Shown here piece by piece: positions 58,901 to 64,000 of a DNA stretch of 64,000 nucleotides (the first letter of the stretch is position 1; every line of letters begins with the position of its first letter). The DNA comes from Yersinia enterocolitica (GTDB taxonomy: Bacteria; Pseudomonadota; Gammaproteobacteria; Enterobacterales; Enterobacteriaceae): positions 3,224,001 through 3,288,000 of the forward strand of contig NBTC02000002.1 of assembly GCA_002082245.2 (NCBI GenBank), in the 5' to 3' direction. The notes under the pieces are model-generated. The model was not told the origin of the DNA. It was given only the letters and a program-made list of their open reading frames with translations, and made no database searches. The translations under genes and the position numbers were made by a program.

Positions 58901-59016
58901 TTGTAATTGCGCGTTTCCGCCAGCGCCACTGACGGCGTAAAGCCGAGTGCCGCGACCGTGGTTCCTGCCATACCGCCAGCGCAGATCTTAAAGAACTGCC
59001 TTCTGCTGACCTGCAT
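55969..59016 (-). CDS. fdoG: Formate dehydrogenase-O major subunit FdoG, selenoprotein (in-frame UGA = Sec)
   Basis: Periplasmic molybdenum-bisMGD catalytic subunit oxidising formate to CO2. One coding region spans two open frames joined at a TGA codon (58429-58431) that encodes selenocysteine 196 in NQARV-U-HGPTVASL; total 1015 residues plus Sec, equal to E. coli FdoG. The twin-arginine signal SRRQFFK opens the protein, followed by the [4Fe-4S] ligands CTYCSVGCGLLMY and CPKGAG. A SECIS hairpin follows the TGA. It is first of fdoGHI-fdhE and divergent from fdhD. Gene callers that treat TGA as stop would split it. Confidence 0.97.
58389..58431 (-). promoter_or_regulatory. UGA/Sec codon and SECIS hairpin of fdoG
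   Basis: Behind the TGA, on the message strand, outer arms GACCAA/TTGGTC and inner arms GGTAGCAAG/CTTGCTCC (58400-58417) enclose an apical GTCT loop of the type bound by SelB. Geometry agrees with the fdnG/fdoG SECIS of E. coli. Confidence 0.88.
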
Positions 59017-59163
59017 GGGTCTCTCCTTCGTTCATTGTCACATTATTTCAGTTCACACTTCCCTCAACGAAACCGGAAGCGCTAAAATCGCTTACGCGAT
59101 ATCACCTTTATCGGTGTGGGATACATTCTTCTGGAAATAGAATTATACCCATACCATTCTTAA

Positions 59164-59179
59164 TGTGAATGTTACCACA
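59164..59179. promoter_or_regulatory. CRP/FNR-like dyad between fdoG and fdhD
   Basis: TGTGA-ATGTTA-CCACA differs from the CRP consensus at one core base. It lies 8 bases before the fdhD start region and about 150 bases from fdoG, so it could act on either; as it nearly abuts the fdhD start, repression of fdhD or activation of fdoG is more likely than activation of fdhD. Confidence 0.45.
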
Positions 59180-59187
59180 TTGTGATT

Positions 59188-60042
59188 ATGGGTTATAACT
59201 TTCAGGGCCGCATAGTGAGCCAGATCAAACCTTCAACAATTGACCTCTCCACCGGAATCTGCGGTGCAAAACAACTTAACGTGCTACAGCGCCATCAAAT
59301 GGCCGAGCCGCAATTGGATTGGCTGGCGGAGGAAGTGCCGGTAGCGCTGGTCTACAACGGCATTTCCCATGTGGTGATGATGGCAACCCCGAAAGATCTG
59401 GCAGCATTCGCGCTAGGTTTTTCGTTGTCAGAAGGCATTATTAGCGCCCCACAAGATATCTACGCCATTGATGTGACACCAGGCTGTAATGGCATAGAAG
59501 TTAACATTGAGTTATCCAGCCGTCGCTTTGCCGGTTTAAAAGAGCGCCGCCGGGCTATGGCCGGCCGCACCGGATGTGGGGTCTGTGGTATTGAACAGCT
59601 TGATGATATTTTTCGCCCCATCACCCCTCTGCCTTTCACTCAGACCTTTAATTTGAATCAACTCGATAACGCACTGGCACAACTCAAGCAGGTACAAACT
59701 GTGGGTCAGTTGACGGGTTGCACTCATGCTGCGGCCTGGATTAATCCGAAAGGTGAATTGTTGGGTGGTTGTGAAGATGTGGGCCGCCATGTCGCACTGG
59801 ATAAGCTGCTGGGGATACGGGCCAAACAGCCGTGGCAGCAAGGTGCTGTGCTGGTTTCCAGCCGTGCTAGCTATGAGATGGTGCAGAAAACCGCAATGTG
59901 CGGTGCAGAGATTTTATTTGCTGTTTCTGCTGCAACAACCTTAGCGGTTGAAGTTGCCGAGCGCTGTAATCTGACGCTGGTTGGCTTCAGTAAACCCGGT
60001 AGAGCAACGGTTTACACCCATCCGCAGCGGATTAGCGAATAG
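59188..60042 (+). CDS. fdhD: Formate dehydrogenase sulfurtransferase FdhD
   Basis: Transfers sulfur from IscS to the molybdenum cofactor of formate dehydrogenase, required for activity. 284 residues from the ATG at 59188 (a GTG two codons earlier is possible; no strong ribosome site in either case). The sulfur-carrying Cys pair is in [13 protein letters not shown], and [16 protein letters not shown] and [14 protein letters not shown] mark the nucleotide-binding part. Divergent from fdoGHI-fdhE as in E. coli. Confidence 0.96.
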   Translation: MGYNFQGRIVSQIKPSTIDLSTGICGAKQLNVLQRHQMAEPQLDWLAEEVPVALVYNGISHVVMMATPKDLAAFALGFSLSEGIISAPQDIYAIDVTPGCNGIEVNIELSSRRFAGLKERRRAMAGRTGCGVCGIEQLDDIFRPITPLPFTQTFNLNQLDNALAQLKQVQTVGQLTGCTHAAAWINPKGELLGGCEDVGRHVALDKLLGIRAKQPWQQGAVLVSSRASYEMVQKTAMCGAEILFAVSAATTLAVEVAERCNLTLVGFSKPGRATVYTHPQRISE

Positions 60043-60068
60043 AAAGACCATACAATTAGTACGGCATT

Positions 60069-60087
60069 GATAATCATTTTCAATATC
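60069..60087. promoter_or_regulatory. Fur box upstream of sodA
   Basis: GATAATCATTTTCAATATC matches 15 of 19 positions of the Fur consensus GATAATGATAATCATTATC. A TATAAT box follows at 60099. E. coli sodA is Fur-repressed through a similar site. Confidence 0.75.
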
Positions 60088-60167
60088 ATTTAATTAACTA
60101 TAATGATCCGAATGCTTACGCGGCGCTTACTTTTTTTGCGCCGCCCTACACTACGGAGACGATGATT

Positions 60168-60791
60168 ATGAGTTACTCACTGCCATCCCTGCCTTATGCT
60201 TATGACGCCCTGGAACCCCACTTCGATAAGCAGACGATGGAAATCCATCACACCAAACACCACCAGACCTATGTTAACAATGCAAACACGGTGTTGGAGA
60301 GCTTCCCTGAGCTGGCTAAATTCAGCGTTGAAGACCTGATCAAAGATCTGGACAAAGTTCCTGCTGAAAAACGCACTTTTATGCGTAACAACGCCGGCGG
60401 CCACGCTAACCACAGCCTGTTCTGGAAAGGGCTGAAACTGGACACAACCCTGAAGGGTGATCTGAAAGCCGCTATTGAGCGCGATTTCGGCAGCGTAGAT
60501 AGCTTCAAAGAGAAATTTGAAGCTGCTGCGGCAACCCGTTTCGGTTCTGGCTGGGCTTGGCTGGTTCTGAAAGACGACGGCAAGCTGGCGGTTGTATCTA
60601 CTGCTAACCAAGATAGCCCACTGATGGGCGAAGCAGTTTCTGGCGCATCAGGCTTCCCAATTATTGGCCTGGATGTGTGGGAACACGCTTACTATCTGAA
60701 ATTCCAAAACCGCCGCCCAGACTACATCAAAGCATTCTGGAACGTGGTTAACTGGGACGAAGCAGCAGCGCGTTTCACTCAAGCCAAATAA
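60168..60791 (+). CDS. sodA: Manganese superoxide dismutase SodA
   Basis: Cytoplasmic Mn enzyme dismutating superoxide. 207 residues from [23 protein letters not shown] at 60168 has GGAG nine bases before, the ATG-like upstream codon at 60162 is not used in relatives. Metal ligands: His in EIHHTKHHQ (27), His in NHSLFW (82), and Asp and His in DVWEHAYYL. Promoter region has a Fur box, and a strong terminator follows. Confidence 0.98.
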   Translation: MSYSLPSLPYAYDALEPHFDKQTMEIHHTKHHQTYVNNANTVLESFPELAKFSVEDLIKDLDKVPAEKRTFMRNNAGGHANHSLFWKGLKLDTTLKGDLKAAIERDFGSVDSFKEKFEAAAATRFGSGWAWLVLKDDGKLAVVSTANQDSPLMGEAVSGASGFPIIGLDVWEHAYYLKFQNRRPDYIKAFWNVVNWDEAAARFTQAK

Positions 60792-60871
60792 GCCGCATAA
60801 ACCGTATGTTGCATATCCAAAGAACGTGGAGTTGCAGCTAACAACCCTGTAGCTTCAAGTCCGAAGGATAC

Positions 60872-60902
60872 ATGCCAGCAAGGTCATCTTGCTGGCATTT
60901 TT
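60872..60902 (+). terminator. Terminator of sodA
   Basis: Perfect 11-base arms ATGCCAGCAAG/CTTGCTGGCAT around GTCAT followed by five U residues; classical intrinsic terminator 80 bases behind sodA. Confidence 0.92.
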
Positions 60903-60907
60903 ATTGC

Positions 60908-60934
60908 TAAAGTTTAGCCAATTTCTGCCGATAG
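60908..60934 (+). promoter_or_regulatory. Sigma-28 (FliA) promoter of the chemotaxis receptor
   Basis: TAAAGTTT-N11-GCCGATAG differs from the flagellar sigma-28 consensus TAAAGTTT-N11-GCCGATAA at one base. It lies directly after the sodA terminator and 252 bases before the receptor gene, on the same strand. Confidence 0.88.
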
Positions 60935-60981
60935 ATTGTCCAAGAAGGGCGTTGGTATTCATGGATATAAAGCTCATGAAC

Positions 60982-61050
60982 TATACCCTAAATAATTCGA
61001 GTTGCAGGAAGGCAGCCAACGCACATGCAACTTGAAGTATGACGGGTATA
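60982..61050. repeat. Short (69-bp) ERIC variant in the receptor leader
   Basis: Begins TATACCCTAAATAATTCGAG and ends TATGACGGGTATA, the two outer parts of ERIC joined by GGAAGGCAGCCAACGCACAT with about 57 inner bases missing, a known internally deleted form in yersiniae. It is inside the transcript from the sigma-28 promoter to the receptor gene. Confidence 0.88.
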
Positions 61051-61185
61051 TCGTTTGGGATAAGTACTCTTGCCAAGGCTACCCCACATACCACCAACTC
61101 CCCAAAATCTTCTAATAACTAGACCTCCCCAAACTCACCTACGCTGATTGATTTGCATCAGAGACACCGCATAACGGAGAAGAAC

Positions 61186-63147
61186 ATGGCAGTATTTAGC
61201 AACGTTTTTGGCAGCTTTGAAAATATGAAAGTCGGTAAAAAGCTGGGATTAAGCTTTTTCCTGATGTTGTTGCTGGTCGGGATCATCGCCGGTACCACCG
61301 CTTATCATTTCTCCGTGATTGAAGATCATGCTTATAAAGTTGACCTGAGTTACAAAGTTAACGATGAATCCAATCAGGCAAAATATAATCGCGCATTATA
61401 TGAACGTACCTACTCTCTGCAATACATCAAAGAAAATTCTCAACATATCAATAATATAAAAAATCTTCTGACCCAGAGCGAAAGTCTTAGTTGGTCGGCA
61501 GATAACCGCAAAACCATTAGCAGTATTTCCGATGTGGTAGAGGAGTATCTGCAGCAGCAGAGTAACTTCGTCAATGCCGTAGCCCATAAAGATGATGTGC
61601 GCAAAAGCTGGAATATTTCTGAAACCCAGAAGAACCTCAACGAGCTGCAACAAAGCCTACTTAATGAAGGGGCAGATACCAATACCCAAATCCTGCTAGC
61701 AGAGATGAACCAGAAGTTGATGACCGTACGCTACAACGCACGCGGCTTATTGCTGGATCGCAACCAGGATGCAGAGTCCTCGCTGATTACCTCAATCAAT
61801 ATCGCTAATAGTGCCGCAAATGCTTTTATGCCGGTGCTATCGGCCGAACAGCAAAAGCTGCTGGCTCCGGTTATCTCCAGCCTGAGTACCTATAAAGATA
61901 ACGTACTGGCCTATTTACCGGCTTATCAGCAAGAGCTGGAGACCGGTAAAGTGATGGAGTCGAATGCCAACGAATTGAATAAACTGGCCACCCATCTGTT
62001 CACCCAAGAGCTGCAAGGGACCCACGCAGAAATCAATAATGCGCAATTGCAGTTAACTATTGCTGCCATTGCCGCACTGCTGTTTGGTCTATTGATTTCA
62101 TGGCGCATGACCCGCCAGATCACGGTACCACTGCGCACCACACTGGCGATGGCAGAGCGCATTGCTACCGGTGATTTAACTGCGGCGACAACATCAAACC
62201 GTACCGATGAGTTGGGCCTGTTGATGAATGCCGTCGCCCGGATGAATGAAAACCTGCGCGCCATGATTGATGAGATCCGCATTGGTGTCAGTCAGGTGTC
62301 TCATGCCTCCGGCGAAATTGCTGCCGGTAATACCGATTTATCTTCCCGCACCGAACAGCAGGCTGCGGCTGTAGAGGAAACCGCTGCCAGCATGGAGCAG
62401 TTGAATGCCACGGTTAAGCAGAATGCCGATAATGCCCACCATGCTAATCAACTGGCAACCGAGGCATCACAAACCGCACAACAGGGCGGTAAGCTGGTTA
62501 ACGATGTGGTGCGCACCATGAACGATATCTCCGGTAGCTCCAAACGTATCTCTGAGATTACTTCAGTCATTAACAGTATTGCTTTCCAGACCAATATCTT
62601 GGCCTTGAATGCTGCGGTTGAAGCCGCCCGCGCCGGCGAGCAAGGCCGTGGTTTTGCCGTTGTCGCCAGCGAAGTTCGCAATTTGGCACAACGCAGTGCA
62701 CAAGCGGCGAAAGAAATTGAAGGCTTGATTGGCGAGTCAGTGACTCAGGTAAATGCCGGAACCACGTTGGTGCAAAATGCCGGGCAAACGATGGAGAATA
62801 TTGTCCGCTCAGTGACCCATGTGCGCGATATTATGGCGGAAATTGCCTCAGCATCCGATGAGCAGAGCCGTGGTATCACGCAGGTTAGCCAGGCTATCTC
62901 TGAAATGGACAGCACCACTCAGCAGAATGCGGCCCTGGTGGAAGAGTCTGCCGCCGCCGCCGACTCACTGGCTGAACAAGCCATTTTACTGGCACAGGCC
63001 GTCGCCGTGTTCCGCCTATCCGATGCAGAGGCAGAATCGGCACAGAAAAACGTCGGTGCATCCGTGGCACCTAAAAGTACCCCAACACCTCGCTCTGGCA
63101 CAGAAAGCAGTCGCACCACTCAGCACGATAATTGGGAAACCTTCTGA
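61186..63147 (+). CDS. Methyl-accepting chemotaxis protein with NWETF tail
   Basis: Inner-membrane chemoreceptor of 653 residues from the ATG at 61186 (GGAGAAG at six bases; an earlier ATG 11 codons upstream lacks a ribosome site). TM1 at about residues 23-43 ([21 protein letters not shown] region), a periplasmic domain of about 240 residues, all-helical and long enough for a helical bimodular (HBM) sensor, TM2 near 280-300, HAMP, and the cytoplasmic signalling hairpin with the invariant tip [27 protein letters not shown] (landmark [16 protein letters not shown]). It ends in NWETF, the CheR/CheB-binding pentapeptide of high-abundance receptors. Ligand unknown; organic acids are typical for HBM sensors. 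Confidence 0.9.
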   Translation: MAVFSNVFGSFENMKVGKKLGLSFFLMLLLVGIIAGTTAYHFSVIEDHAYKVDLSYKVNDESNQAKYNRALYERTYSLQYIKENSQHINNIKNLLTQSESLSWSADNRKTISSISDVVEEYLQQQSNFVNAVAHKDDVRKSWNISETQKNLNELQQSLLNEGADTNTQILLAEMNQKLMTVRYNARGLLLDRNQDAESSLITSINIANSAANAFMPVLSAEQQKLLAPVISSLSTYKDNVLAYLPAYQQELETGKVMESNANELNKLATHLFTQELQGTHAEINNAQLQLTIAAIAALLFGLLISWRMTRQITVPLRTTLAMAERIATGDLTAATTSNRTDELGLLMNAVARMNENLRAMIDEIRIGVSQVSHASGEIAAGNTDLSSRTEQQAAAVEETAASMEQLNATVKQNADNAHHANQLATEASQTAQQGGKLVNDVVRTMNDISGSSKRISEITSVINSIAFQTNILALNAAVEAARAGEQGRGFAVVASEVRNLAQRSAQAAKEIEGLIGESVTQVNAGTTLVQNAGQTMENIVRSVTHVRDIMAEIASASDEQSRGITQVSQAISEMDSTTQQNAALVEESAAAADSLAEQAILLAQAVAVFRLSDAEAESAQKNVGASVAPKSTPTPRSGTESSRTTQHDNWETF

Positions 63148-63170
63148 TTATCCGCTAAACCGCGTTACCC

Positions 63171-63201
63171 GGCAGGAGTAGCCAATGCGGTTACTCCTGC
63201 C
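63171..63201. terminator. Hairpin behind the chemoreceptor gene
   Basis: Perfect ten-base arms GGCAGGAGTA/TACTCCTGCC around an 11-base loop, 24 bases after the receptor stop; followed by TATCTCGTCG, so the U run is poor. Confidence 0.6.
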
Positions 63202-63308
63202 TATCTCGTCGTTTCGCTCAATCCTATCGATAACCTCTTTTACCTTGGAACCCTGCGGTCAGGCAGGGTATTCTGATTCTCCCTTCCCAACGCAGACAAG
63301 GAGAGCAG

Positions 63309-63980
63309 ATGAAGTATCCTCAGGTTTATATCGGTAAAATCGAGCCTTATAACGGCAGTTCCCCGAGCGCGATTGGTAAACGTCAGGTTCAGGGTGGCAT
63401 CATGCTCACGACGCTGGGATTGGAAGGGGATGAACAAGCCGAGACCCGCTTTCACGGTGGGCCGGACCGCGCCTTATGCCATTATCCACGAGAACACTAC
63501 TCCCACTGGATAGAGCGATTCCCTGCACAGGAAGATATTTTCGCAGCACCAGCCTATGGCGAAAATATCTCAACCCTCGGCATGACGGAACAAAATGTCT
63601 ATATGGGGGATATCTACCGCTGGGGAGGGGCAATCATTCAGGTGACTCAACCGCGTTCACCTTGTTACAAGCTCAACTTCCATTTCGCTATCGAGGAGAT
63701 GTCGGCACTGATGCAGCAGACCGGTTATTGCGGCTGGCTGTATCGCGTAATTTCCACCGGTATTGTTAGTGAGGGCCATGCATTAGAGCTGTTGGCGCGC
63801 ACCAGTGATATCTCGGTGGCAGAAGCGATTGCCATCGCCTGGCATATGCCTTTCGATAAAGAACAGTATCACCGCTTGCTGGCTGTATCAGGATTATCCA
63901 CCAGTTGGAGTAAAACTATGCTAACGCGTCTTTCGCAAGGAAAGATCGAGGATTTCAATCGGCGGTTATTAGGTTCTTGA
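63309..63980 (+). CDS. yiiM: MOSC-domain protein YiiM
   Basis: Molybdenum-cofactor-binding MOSC protein that, with YcbX, detoxifies N-hydroxylated base analogues such as 6-hydroxylaminopurine in E. coli. 223 residues. Marks: LGLEGDEQAETRFHGGPDRALCHYP at the N terminus (landmark GLEGDEQAETRFHGG), YGENISTLGM, and the conserved Cys in VTQPRSPCYKLN that would ligate molybdenum. The C-terminal 3-alpha domain follows. ATG preceded by AAGGAGAGCAG. Confidence 0.93.
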   Translation: MKYPQVYIGKIEPYNGSSPSAIGKRQVQGGIMLTTLGLEGDEQAETRFHGGPDRALCHYPREHYSHWIERFPAQEDIFAAPAYGENISTLGMTEQNVYMGDIYRWGGAIIQVTQPRSPCYKLNFHFAIEEMSALMQQTGYCGWLYRVISTGIVSEGHALELLARTSDISVAEAIAIAWHMPFDKEQYHRLLAVSGLSTSWSKTMLTRLSQGKIEDFNRRLLGS

Positions 63981-64000
63981 TGTATTAATTATCAAATAAT

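Overview
The window reads as chromosome of a gamma-proteobacterium of the order Enterobacterales, most probably a Yersinia. Nearly all housekeeping proteins align end to end with E. coli relatives (DppAB, UhpABC, EptB, XylRHGFAB, FdoGHI, FdhE, FdhD, SelAB, SodA, MdfA, WecH, YiiM). It also carries ERIC elements in the 127-bp and roughly 70-bp forms typical of yersiniae. Species cannot be fixed from the sequence alone.

Layout. 1-4.4 kb: dipeptide importer genes dppC (cut by the window edge), dppB and dppA on the minus strand, a full ERIC between dppA and dppB, and a tRNA-Pro(UGG). 4.5-8.1 kb: uhpC-uhpB-uhpA, the hexose-phosphate sensing system, without its transporter gene uhpT. 8.2-13 kb: eptB, ohr, a membrane-anchored alpha/beta hydrolase and a DUF1003 protein. 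13-17.9 kb: a histidine utilisation cluster (hutU-hutH and a permease) with two sets of short tandem repeats. 18.2-19.6 kb: a small monooxygenase-fold gene and an AT-rich stretch without a convincing gene.

19.63-30.06 kb is a 10.4-kb genomic island inserted at the 3' end of selC (tRNA-Sec), with a degenerate copy of the selC end at the far side. It has a P4-type integrase, an AlpA regulator, a P4 alpha-like primase-helicase, an Ash-like ORF with a structured leader, two small island proteins, an AbiE-type toxin-antitoxin pair, a HigB-like toxin with a very short partner, and a class II Fic protein behind an unusual array of palindromic operators. No P4 capsid-size or packaging genes are seen, so it looks like a P4-related satellite reduced to integration, replication and defence or toxin cargo.

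30.2-38.6 kb: complete xylose regulon (xylR, xylHGF, divergent xylAB). 38.6-43.8 kb: a chaperone-usher fimbrial operon. 44.7-49.1 kb: an isochorismatase-fold fusion gene with a GlxA-type regulator, wecH and mdfA. 49.2-60 kb: a selenium and formate block (selB, selA, dcrB-like, fdhE, fdoI, fdoH, fdoG with an in-frame UGA/Sec codon, divergent fdhD). With selC this places the Sec tRNA, Sec synthase, Sec elongation factor and a major selenoprotein within 30 kb. 60.1-64 kb: sodA, a chemotaxis receptor behind a near-consensus sigma-28 promoter with a short ERIC in its leader, and yiiM.

The most interesting material is in the selC island: the three-copy 70-bp operator array before fic, TGAACA iterons next to the replicase, AGTTGGA repeats before alpA, shared GCCCCCA arm sites at both ends, an antitoxin-like ORF without a helix-turn-helix domain, and a small protein with an SSB-like acidic tail.
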